From an uncultured Desulfomonile sp. (GTDB taxonomy: Bacteria > Desulfobacterota > Desulfomonilia > Desulfomonilales > Desulfomonilaceae), in contig CAJBEZ010000113.1 in NCBI GenBank assembly GCA_903952205.1, positions 1 through 32,787 of the forward strand: a stretch of 32,787 nucleotides of DNA, written 5' to 3'. The notes under the pieces were generated by a model. It did not search any database. It worked only from the letters and a program-made list of their open reading frames with translations, and was not told where the DNA came from. Each line of letters starts with the position of its first letter. Within the stretch, counting starts at the first letter, position 1. A program made the translations under genes and the position numbers. Below, in pieces: positions 7,984 through 15,343 of the stretch.

Positions 7984-8784
7984 TCATTTATCATTTTTCT
8001 CCATTTGTTGTGCCACTGAGTCAGCGCTGATTCGAGGAGCGAAGCGCCATTTAAAAGGATCATATTCCGGATCGAGATATTTTTTCATTTCGGCTCGAGT
8101 CTTTTCCATCAAAGCCGGCACATCCTTTTCATCGAGACCTGTAGTCATAATAGGGTTGCCAATGATCACTTTCACATGCCCCGGCTTGATGAGCCTTGAA
8201 CCCCTGGGCATGATCTTAAACGGGCCATTGCAAGTTACAGGGAGAATCGGAACACCGGTCCTGATTGCCAATATAAATGGACCTTTTTTAAACGGGAGCA
8301 TCAGCCCGTCGGGGGTTGTGGTCCCTTCCGGATAAACCAGAAGGCTCCAGCCATCATTGAGTTTTTCCGAGGCGCCTAATATGGCATTGAAAGCCTTGTC
8401 GCGTCTGGACCGGTCTATGGAGACAGCTCCGATAGATTTCAGGCCGCATCCGAATAACGGAACGCTCATCAATTCTTTTTTCAGAACCCATCGAAAGCGC
8501 ATGGGCAATGTCGATAACAACGGTAGGAAATCCGTAATCGATTGATGATTAGGCGTGATAATGTAAGAAGCGCTTGAATCAATATTCGTGGCATTTTCGA
8601 TAGAGCACGAAATCCTCAGCGCCCTCAGGACGAGTTGAGCCCATTTGACCGTCAATCTTTGAGCTGCCTTGCCGGATATGAAACGGCTTATAATAATGAC
8701 TGTGGTAGAGACTATTGTGGTGGCCGCAATTACAAAAATAAGCGGCAATACCATTCCCGTAAAAATGTGAATAGGAAAAGTCAA
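7984..8784 (-). CDS. 1-acyl-sn-glycerol-3-phosphate acyltransferase (PlsC family)
   Basis: This 266-aa protein has an N-terminal membrane helix (about residues 10-38) and the acyltransferase motifs: NHQSITDF (HX4D, the catalytic His-Asp), a central RSRRDKAFNAI block, VYPEGTTTP (EGT, phosphate binding) and GVPILPVT. PlsC enzymes acylate lysophosphatidate to phosphatidate at the inner membrane. The start shown is TTG 8784; ATG 8751 is an alternative that would shorten the N-terminus by 11 residues. Its 3' end borders the decayed transposase. The patatin-like gene lies 150 bp upstream on the same strand, so lipid turnover may be a shared theme. Confidence 0.85.
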   Translation of the reverse strand: MTFPIHIFTGMVLPLIFVIAATTIVSTTVIIISRFISGKAAQRLTVKWAQLVLRALRISCSIENATNIDSSASYIITPNHQSITDFLPLLSTLPMRFRWVLKKELMSVPLFGCGLKSIGAVSIDRSRRDKAFNAILGASEKLNDGWSLLVYPEGTTTPDGLMLPFKKGPFILAIRTGVPILPVTCNGPFKIMPRGSRLIKPGHVKVIIGNPIMTTGLDEKDVPALMEKTRAEMKKYLDPEYDPFKWRFAPRISADSVAQQMEKNDK

Positions 8785-8934
8785 TGTTGCTTTCTCATTG
8801 AATACTTAGATTTAGATGCATCGAGGTACAATCCAATGTTTATTGCTTGAAGACATTACGGTTAAGATTACCTGGCCTGTGTTAGAAAGTTCGGGAGAAG
8901 ATTCTTGTTTTCTGACACTGGCTCATGCATCTCT

Positions 8935-9774
8935 TCATTCATTTTCTAAAATATTTTTTCTGAGAAGCATCCGCAGCTCCTCAATTGCAGGCTGGGTCTG
9001 TCGGAAAACATCCTCAATTTTGTTGAAATCGAACATCCTCACGTCGCTGATTTCAGGATGGATGTAAATGTCCGGCTCCAGATGCTTCATCTTCTCGGCA
9101 AGGGCCGACATTTGCATGATCTCGAAAGTTCCAAGGATTGACTCCAAAACTGTAGGGGGGTCGAGTTTGCCTGGAGTTCGGGCCTTGGCGACGTTCACAA
9201 CAATCGACACGTCGCATCGGTCAATAATGTGGTCGTATGGAACCAAGTTCACAACGCCCCCATCCACAAGCACTTTATCGCTGATTGATACCGATCCAAA
9301 GACCCCGGGGACGGCCATACTGGCCTTTAACGCTGGAAGGAGTTCCCCCTTTTCCATAACAACTTCCTCACCGCCCCAGAAATCGGTAGCAACCACAAGC
9401 AGGGGTGTCTCGAGTTCTTCGAATGTTTTTTCTCCGATCTCAGATAATAGATAGCTCAGGAATTTATCTGTGTTTATCAGTCCTCCTCGCCCGAATTCAA
9501 GCGACAAAGCATCAACCCATTTCAGTAAATCCGCTTTCTTCCTGAGGACATCCGGCCAAGTATCGCTCTTTGACACGGTATGTCTCATGATTAATTCTCT
9601 GATGGTTTCTCCAGACATTCCTGACGCATAGAGGGCGCCGATGACAGCGCCCATGCTGGTTCCTGATATCACGCTTGGCCTGCAGTCAAACTCATCGAGG
9701 GTTTCCAGGACAGGGATATGAGCTAGACCCCGTACCCCTCCACCTCCCAATGTTAAACCAATTCTTCTCTTCAC
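8935..9774 (-). CDS. Patatin-like phospholipase / NTE family serine hydrolase
   Basis: This 279-aa cytosolic protein starts at GTG 9774 behind GAGG. It has the oxyanion-hole loop GGGGVRGLAH (residues 10-19), the nucleophile motif GTSMG with S40, and VDGG with D171, the Ser-Asp dyad of patatin-like lipases. The central FWGGEEVVMEKGEL and MAVPGVF segments are typical of bacterial RssA/YchK-like members. It probably hydrolyses membrane phospholipids or lysophospholipids. All catalytic residues are present and the length is normal. Confidence 0.9.
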   Translation of the reverse strand: MKRRIGLTLGGGGVRGLAHIPVLETLDEFDCRPSVISGTSMGAVIGALYASGMSGETIRELIMRHTVSKSDTWPDVLRKKADLLKWVDALSLEFGRGGLINTDKFLSYLLSEIGEKTFEELETPLLVVATDFWGGEEVVMEKGELLPALKASMAVPGVFGSVSISDKVLVDGGVVNLVPYDHIIDRCDVSIVVNVAKARTPGKLDPPTVLESILGTFEIMQMSALAEKMKHLEPDIYIHPEISDVRMFDFNKIEDVFRQTQPAIEELRMLLRKNILENE

Positions 9775-10264
9775 ACCCTCACCTCACTGCCATGAAGGCC
9801 GGCCGCCACCTTTGCTTAACGGAGAGCAGTGAACTTTAGAGATTGATGATTGACCAGACACTTTGAGAAACGGCGTCCAACATGTTTGAGAAAAAGCGTC
9901 TGCCGCTCCATCAATGTACCGGAAACTACAGATGTCGCATGAGGACGACCCGTAATAAGAAATACTCCCTTAGAGCTCCAGAATCAATACCAGTTTTAGA
10001 TAGGATGGACTAATTCATTTCACGTTTTAAGATTTGGCGCATTTTGAATCGAGTCGGTATCAGAAGGGGTTTCGTAATTATTGTGGTACTCGCACCATTC
10101 TTTTAAGAAAATATGTCATTCGGAAAGGCATAATCACAGGTCAGACTCGATTACCCTCACAGCGAGGACACACCACTGGCATGGGCCAAGGAAAATCTCG
10201 CCCCTTGGCAACAATCTCCTTGATGGAAACAAGAACGCAGACTATCATTAGAAAACCTTTTAGG
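9775..10264. other. Non-coding stretch, no gene recognised
   Basis: Roughly 490 bp upstream of the patatin gene with no recognisable product. A 124-aa forward frame (10034-10408) runs straight through the dispersed repeat at 10263-10366 and has no family resemblance, so I do not call it. The promoter of the patatin gene should lie near 9790-9850. Confidence 0.4.
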
Positions 10265-10366
10265 GCCAAAAGCCCGTACATGGTTCGGGCGGTAGCTCCA
10301 TTAAAACCACCGCCCTCTTTCAGTCCATCTATTCTGATACTTTTCCCTCTCAGGTTAATATATGAG
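10263..10366 (+). repeat. Dispersed hairpin-containing repeat, copy 1
   Basis: About 95 bp, from GCCCGTACATG to the AATATAT end, match the reverse complement of 32691-32787 at roughly 90% by eye. The central 39 bp running from CCGCCC through CTATTCTGATA are identical. The element contains GGGCGGT...ACCGCCC arms that can form a hairpin, plus CCCG/CGGG arms. It ends within a few bases of an IS-like end at 10366. It is probably a non-autonomous mobile repeat or an IS-associated end. Confidence 0.75.
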
Positions 10367-10610
10367 CCTCTTGCAAAACTCTTTTTTGTGGGGGTTAAGC
10401 ATGTGTAATAAATTATGGTTGATAGGAACCATGCAACGAAGTCTGTTTCCTAAATTGGAAGAGTCTTGGAATGGCCCTTTTACTGAAAAAGAGAAACAGA
10501 CCATAGCATCATTACACGACAGTCAGGTTGCCATACCGCTCATGAAGATAAGCACCTCCAGAGTAATCTATTTCTATGATGTTATGGATTCGGCCTATTG
10601 TACTGCGTAA
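10364..10610 (+). mobile_element. Fragment of an IS element (transposase N-terminus only)
   Basis: After GAGCCTCTTGCAAAACT, a sequence resembling terminal repeats of IS5/IS1182-type elements, a frame from ATG 10431 encodes MQRSLFPKLEESWNGPF and TEKEKQTI. This is similar to the start of such transposases. The similarity stops after about 30 residues and the frame ends at 10610. No DDE catalytic domain is present. The assignment is tentative. Confidence 0.45.
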
Positions 10611-10867
10611 ACCGTAAACAAAGGATTATCTACGTTGGCGCTAAAGGAACCAAGGAGCGAAATAAAAAACGAGTCCCCATTCATTTTGAGCTGTTGTCAA
10701 TTTTTAACGGCCTTAAGGTTCGTGAATTAAACAATCAAGACGTGTTTGCGATTAATGGACAGCCTTTAGGTAAAGACTCAACTAAAAAGGCATGGGATAG
10801 GGCGTTAACAAAATGTAAGCAAACCGCCGAAAAAGAGGAAATGCTCCGATGCGCCTCGAAGCAATAA
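10598..10867 (+). pseudogene. Tyrosine recombinase (phage integrase) remnant
   Basis: The frame encodes RIIYVGAKGTKERNKKRVPI and HFELLSIF, which matches the beta-sheet and following helix of the integrase catalytic domain (the TKxxRxRxVPL segment). The N-terminal SAM-like domain, the first catalytic Arg, the H-x-x-R box and the Tyr nucleophile are all absent. The fragment stops 26 bp from the 3' end of tRNA-Ala, a classic integration target, so it is probably the remains of an island integrase. Confidence 0.6.
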
Positions 10868-10892
10868 CCTATTATAATCATGATGTTTGGCG

Positions 10893-10967
10893 TGGTGGAG
10901 ATGATGGGATTTGAACCCACGACCCCCGCGTTGCGAACGCGATGCTCTCCCGCTGAGCTACATCCCC
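10893..10967 (-). tRNA. tRNA-Ala (anticodon CGC), CCA encoded
   Basis: A full cloverleaf can be folded on the minus strand: acceptor GGGGATG/CATCTCC with the G3-U70 pair diagnostic of alanine tRNA, D stem GCTC/GAGC, anticodon stem TCGCG/CGCGG with loop TTCGCAA (anticodon CGC, reads GCG), T stem GTGGG/CCCAT with TTCAAAT loop, A73 and an encoded CCA. It is 75 nt long. The integrase remnant abuts its 3' end. Confidence 0.96.
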
Positions 10968-10979
10968 ACGTATCTCATT

Positions 10980-11008
10980 AAATTAACATTTAATTATATA
11001 TCTGTCAA
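10980..11008 (-). promoter_or_regulatory. Sigma70-type promoter of tRNA-Ala
   Basis: On the minus strand, TTGACA (11003-11008, perfect -35) is separated by 17 bases from TAATTT (10980-10985, -10). The -10 ends about 12 bases before the first base of the mature tRNA. Confidence 0.7.
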
Positions 11009-11073
11009 TAAAAGCCGGCAAATAACGATTCAGGTCCATTATTCGAGGCCGATTCTAACAACCGTTCTCCTAG

Positions 11074-11346
11074 TCAAGCCACGAAAAGATCATTGTCAGA
11101 AGACACAGAGCCGGTTTTGCTTCTTGTGTAAAGAGTTTTGAACTTACCCTCAAAACCGGAAACGTCAAAACAACTACTGCATTGAGATTCGTCTCCTATT
11201 ACACCGTCAACTACAAGGGTTTCGAATCCGATGGAGTTGTAATAATTGGCCATTTCGGTCAATCGCGGATCCTGAACCGAGAATCTCCGTTCCCACCCCT
11301 GTGAAATCAACTCGGCGTGATTATAATCTTTCGGAGTGCTTCCCAT
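11074..11346 (-). CDS. Small conserved-looking protein with CSSC motif
   Basis: This 90-aa protein starts at ATG 11346. It has an N-terminal helical part (ELISQGWERRFSVQDPRLTE), then YYNSIGFETLVV and ESQCSSCFD followed by FKTLYTRSK. I recall similar small proteins in anaerobes with GFE and E-x-C-x-x-C blocks before a YTR motif, without known function. The CxxC could bind metal or act in redox chemistry. It lies 24 bp behind the metallophosphoesterase gene and is probably co-transcribed. The last 15 residues are low in similarity to anything I know. Confidence 0.65.
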   Translation of the reverse strand: MGSTPKDYNHAELISQGWERRFSVQDPRLTEMANYYNSIGFETLVVDGVIGDESQCSSCFDVSGFEGKFKTLYTRSKTGSVSSDNDLFVA

Positions 11347-11370
11347 GTGCGATGTTTGCGCATCCTTGTC

Positions 11371-12708
11371 TTAAACTTCCCTAGTGGAGAGTCCGGGGGG
11401 AACCAGGTTAATAATGGCGATCTCCGGTGGACAATTTATTCGTGCCGGCACAAATGTCAGTCCAACCCCTCTGTTTACATACATCCGAGAGTTTCCCGCC
11501 TTGTACATGCCAAGGGTGTATGGAGAGACCAAACCGGCGAGGCTCCATGGTCGAGACTCTCCCGGCGCTGGTAAGGTAATTTGGCCACCGTGAGTATGTC
11601 CCGAAAGCGTCAAGTGGATGTTTTCCTGAACCGCGAGAGGAAAAACTACGGGACGATGACTCAACAAAATTCGGAACCCTGGTTCTTGTGGTTCCTTTCT
11701 AATAAACTCGAAGAATTCTGGAAACTGCTTGCCGGTGAGCCAGTTTGCCCTTGGATCATCAATACCACCTATACGAATATTAGCCCCGTCCTCATGAAAC
11801 GTGATCCACTCATTACGTAAAAGACTGATTCCTCCCTGAGTAATTGCCTGGACTGAACGCTCTATACCAGTATAAAAATCGTGGTTTCCTAAAACTGCGA
11901 AATTGCCCCATCTACGTTTTCTCAAACGCCGTAGGATTGGGGCGGCTGATTCTACTGGAGTGTTTGGAGAATGAAATAAATCACCAGTAATTACAAGGGC
12001 GTCGGCTTCAATGGAATTCAGGTTTCCGACCAGTGCCCCTAGCGAAAAGCTCCCGTAAAACATTCCATAATGGATATCGGTCACTTGTATGAGCCTGATT
12101 TGCCTGGAAAGGCCAATTAGAGATTGATCAGTTACTTTAAAACTTTCCAGTCTGGGCGAGTCGTATGCTTCCGCCAAACCATAGGACCCCAGTGTCACTA
12201 TTGCCCCAGTACCTGTGGTTGCAGCGTATCGCATGAATGTCCTTCGGGTCATCTTGGAATTGGCACGTTCATCAGTTGCCCCACTGAATGCATTTTCCTC
12301 AATGTCTCTATTAAGTTTTTTGTCATCATCTACCACTGCCTGGTAAGTCGATCTTTTCTGGCGCATTATAAAATCTAGAGCGGAGCGATAAGCCCCAAAA
12401 AGCAGATCAATTCCACCAAGAGCAAGAAAAAATACGAATAATGCAAGACAGATACCTAGGAAAAAGAAATAACTCACGCTTATAAATTGCTTCAATACGG
12501 AGTCATTATCACCCCCAAAGGGCATAATAGAAAGATACGCTATCACAAGGTTAACTATCACCGACAAGCCCAAAATGGCCAGATTCCGAACTCCAAAGTG
12601 GAATTTTGGCAGCGCGAGCATATACTTTCTTACACAAAGAAGGACAGTCCACTGGGCAACCAGCAAAATCACGAAAAGGAACGTTACTATCCAAAAGAAA
12701 CTGATCAT
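11371..12708 (-). CDS. Membrane-anchored calcineurin-like metallophosphoesterase (YkuE/YaeI-like)
   Basis: About 445 aa from ATG 12708, preferred over ATG 12744 because GAAGG lies upstream of it. Three or four membrane helices (residues about 1-110) are followed by a linker and an internal TRRTFMRYAATTG, a Tat-like twin-Arg motif with a hydrophobic stretch behind it. The catalytic domain carries all metal-binding motifs: VTDIHYG, VITGDLFH, LGNHDFY, LSHRP and GHTHGGQ. The family (YkuE/YaeI type) binds two metals and cleaves phosphoesters such as UDP-diacylglucosamine at the membrane surface; the substrate here is unknown. The CSSC protein follows directly. Confidence 0.85.
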   Translation of the reverse strand: MISFFWIVTFLFVILLVAQWTVLLCVRKYMLALPKFHFGVRNLAILGLSVIVNLVIAYLSIMPFGGDNDSVLKQFISVSYFFFLGICLALFVFFLALGGIDLLFGAYRSALDFIMRQKRSTYQAVVDDDKKLNRDIEENAFSGATDERANSKMTRRTFMRYAATTGTGAIVTLGSYGLAEAYDSPRLESFKVTDQSLIGLSRQIRLIQVTDIHYGMFYGSFSLGALVGNLNSIEADALVITGDLFHSPNTPVESAAPILRRLRKRRWGNFAVLGNHDFYTGIERSVQAITQGGISLLRNEWITFHEDGANIRIGGIDDPRANWLTGKQFPEFFEFIRKEPQEPGFRILLSHRPVVFPLAVQENIHLTLSGHTHGGQITLPAPGESRPWSLAGLVSPYTLGMYKAGNSRMYVNRGVGLTFVPARINCPPEIAIINLVPPGLSTREV

Positions 12709-12744
12709 GTTCAAAGCCTTCAATCCAGCTTGTGTCAATAACAT

Positions 12745-13256
12745 AATAAGTCTTTTTTAAACTTGATGGAATGGTGTTGAAACATATCATGATCCCGATT
12801 TTTAGTTGAATCAACACAAAGACTTTATTCAGTATCCGTGCAAGAGGGTTTCCGACCTAAACTTTGGCCGATTCATGGGGGCTGATTGATTAGAAGGAAA
12901 GATGGCGAATAATTTTTCGGATGGTTAGTAAATACTTCACATCTGTCATCTCAGGGTTTAAACAACTAGTGTGGCGTTCCGGTAATTAATTTGTATGGAT
13001 GGACTCGCCTTATTATTTGAAGTTACAAATGTCCATCCAACCTGAGGAACGCTACACCAGCGCTTACCTTGAAGGTGTACAACACTCATTCAAGGCGCCA
13101 AGGCAATGGGTGCGATACTTTCGCCTAAGACACTCAATTCTCTCGTCACCCATACCCACCCCTAAAAATTGTGAACTCAAAGATTCGTTTTACGCCTTGT
13201 AGGAAGTTTAAACTACACAGATATTTTGTCAAGTGGAATATGTGCGAAATAGGACA
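12745..13256. other. Non-coding stretch with an imperfect palindrome
   Basis: About 510 bp between the metallophosphoesterase and PAS genes with no supportable gene. GTGTGGCGTTCC (12969-12980) is complementary at 11 of 12 positions to GGAACGCTACAC (13046-13057). An inner pair TGGATGGA (12996-13003)/TCCATCCA (13032-13039) makes a nested hairpin of about 90 bp. It may be a small non-autonomous repeat. No promoter is assigned. Confidence 0.5.
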
Positions 13257-15065
13257 CTATTTGTAATTATCGCTATTAATACCCATTTTGGCCATCTGAC
13301 GCATCAACGTGAAGCGAGATATTCCCAGCAACTTTGCTGCAGGCTGAACCTTGCCTTTAGTCTTACGAAGAGCGTTCTCAATATAGTTCCTCTCAAGGTT
13401 TTTCGAGACATCTGTGAGTGTGCGTGACTCTACATGTTGGTTTGCGGTCTGTACCATCTCGGAATGCATGTTTATCAAATCTCTGAGCGATTGGAATAAT
13501 GTGCGGTATCTGGTTTCACTTTCTCTCAGAGCGTCTTCCGTCTGTTTTCGGAGGGCGACATCCTCTGTTACGGTAAATGCCCCTATTATTTCGCCATTCT
13601 CATCCATGTGAGGTTTGATGACAGACCTCAAAAAAGTCCGTTTACCCCATTTGGTTGTGTATTGGGTCTCAGCGTCTACTAATTTCCCACACTTTAGACA
13701 ATCGTGGTAATGTTGAGATAACCCGGATTCAATTATCGGAGGAAATGTCAGCATATTGATTGTTTTTGTAGCCTCAGCCCCCGGAGAACCCAATATATCG
13801 AGCATTTTCTGATTGACTTCCAGAATATTCCCATCTTTATCGAGATACATCATTCCTATAGGCGATTCTGAGAACATGAGGCGGTATTTTGTCTCAGACA
13901 TTTCTAACGCGGCTTCGATTTGTTTTCGCTCAGTGACATCCTGAAATGTGCCTACGATTTGAGCAACATCCCCCTCCTCGACTCGCATTAATCCCCTGAC
14001 TTCGGTCCAGATTTTTTTGCCACTGGTGGTTGTAACCTCTGCTTCTACTTTGAATGGTTCATTATGATCTATGGCTCGAGTTAAAGCTTCTTTAAGGATG
14101 GGCCTATACTGTGGAGTATAGTAGTCTAAGCCGCGTTCCAGACCTGGTTTGTAATCGAAAGGGGCTTCCAAAATGTCGTAAACGCCTTCCGTCCAATTCA
14201 CACTGTCAATGATAGGGTTGACCTTCCAGCCTCCTATGCGAGCGATTTTTTCAATCTGGCGAAGGAACCGCTCACTGTCCCGCAATTTATCCTCTGTCAG
14301 CTTGCGCTCTGTGATGTCGTCCACAAAACCCTCTATTATCGCATTTTCCCCTGGAACAAGGCGAAAGGCTATACGTCCATTTATTATTGAGCTATCCTTG
14401 CGACGATACAGCGCTTCACCCGTGAACCATCTTCCCGGGGACATTGCCGCCTTGACTGTTAAATCAGCTCTAGCTGGGGGGTTAACATACATAGCTTGAG
14501 CAACAGATGTCTGATTCACAACATAAATCATTTCCTCCGGAGATTCATATCCGAAGATTCGAGCAAGCGCAGGGTTTGCGTCAATAATTTTACCGTCAAG
14601 AGTAGATTGAATTATCCCCACAGGAGCGTTGTCAAAGATATTTTGGTACTTTTCTTTTAATCGAACCCTGTCCCTATCGGACCAGTGATTATGTGAGATG
14701 TCGCAAAAGCTCCAAACCCTTCCCACAATTTCATCCCCCATTTTATGGGGTCGTGTATACCTTGCAAAAACTCTTCCATCCAAAAAAATGACAGTATCGT
14801 AGCTCTCCTCTTTCGGGCGGCTATATATTTCCGTAACTTTTTCAAGAAAACCCTGGGGTTCCTCGAGTTGACTCAGAATACAATTTAAGGCAACCTCATC
14901 CCGTTTACTCTCCAACACATCCGGAGGAATGTTCCACATTCTCTCAAACTTCTGGTTGTACAGTATTATCTTACCCATCAGGTCAACAACCAGGACGCCA
15001 TCGGTCACGGAATCCAATAATGACTGTAAAAGTGATAGAATTAATTTACTATTGGTTGTGTCCAC
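13257..15065 (-). CDS. Four-PAS sensor with Fis-type HTH, lacking AAA+ domain
   Basis: This 602-aa protein starts at GTG 15065 with GGAGG nine bases upstream. Four PAS repeats can be seen at about 8-120 (VTDGVLVVDLMGKII), 135-255 (NAPVGIIQSTLDGKIID), 262-380 and 385-505 (SPIGMMYLDKDGNILEVN). Each is followed by a PAC-like segment ending in DITER, DVTER or VTEDVALRK. The C-terminus (ERNYIENALRKTKGKVQPAA, KLLGISRFTLMRQM) is a Fis-type helix-turn-helix of the kind that ends sigma54 activators, but no AAA+ ATPase lies between. It is probably a ligand- or redox-responsive DNA-binding protein of unknown regulon. It lies 278 bp downstream of the adenylate cyclase gene on the same strand. Confidence 0.85.
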   Translation of the reverse strand: MDTTNSKLILSLLQSLLDSVTDGVLVVDLMGKIILYNQKFERMWNIPPDVLESKRDEVALNCILSQLEEPQGFLEKVTEIYSRPKEESYDTVIFLDGRVFARYTRPHKMGDEIVGRVWSFCDISHNHWSDRDRVRLKEKYQNIFDNAPVGIIQSTLDGKIIDANPALARIFGYESPEEMIYVVNQTSVAQAMYVNPPARADLTVKAAMSPGRWFTGEALYRRKDSSIINGRIAFRLVPGENAIIEGFVDDITERKLTEDKLRDSERFLRQIEKIARIGGWKVNPIIDSVNWTEGVYDILEAPFDYKPGLERGLDYYTPQYRPILKEALTRAIDHNEPFKVEAEVTTTSGKKIWTEVRGLMRVEEGDVAQIVGTFQDVTERKQIEAALEMSETKYRLMFSESPIGMMYLDKDGNILEVNQKMLDILGSPGAEATKTINMLTFPPIIESGLSQHYHDCLKCGKLVDAETQYTTKWGKRTFLRSVIKPHMDENGEIIGAFTVTEDVALRKQTEDALRESETRYRTLFQSLRDLINMHSEMVQTANQHVESRTLTDVSKNLERNYIENALRKTKGKVQPAAKLLGISRFTLMRQMAKMGINSDNYK

Positions 15066-15343
15066 AAAGATCAGCCTCCAGTGTAATTACCCTTTAAGAT
15101 AAACCTAATGTTGTTAACAGTCTACAAGAATAAACATCGGCTTATGTGAAAGTCTTTCTATACTTGGATTTCATCAGGGGAAATTACAAATCTCCCTGAA
15201 AGATATAGGGTCGGGACGCAAATCAACAATGGAGATTCGACGGTCTGTCACGATTTGTTTTCCGGAATTGGCCTTCATATCGCTCGCTTCGTGTGATGTC
15301 TCAGAAAAGAGTCCCCGAGATAGATGGAATTACACATCCGAAG

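Noticed and set aside
10034-10408. 124-aa forward open frame
   Set aside because: No family resemblance, and it reads through the dispersed repeat and into the IS end.
10893-10967. The tRNA as a possible selC (tRNA-Sec) supporting the TGA reading
   Set aside because: It folds as a normal 75-nt tRNA-Ala with anticodon CGC and G3-U70; tRNA-Sec would be longer with anticodon TCA.
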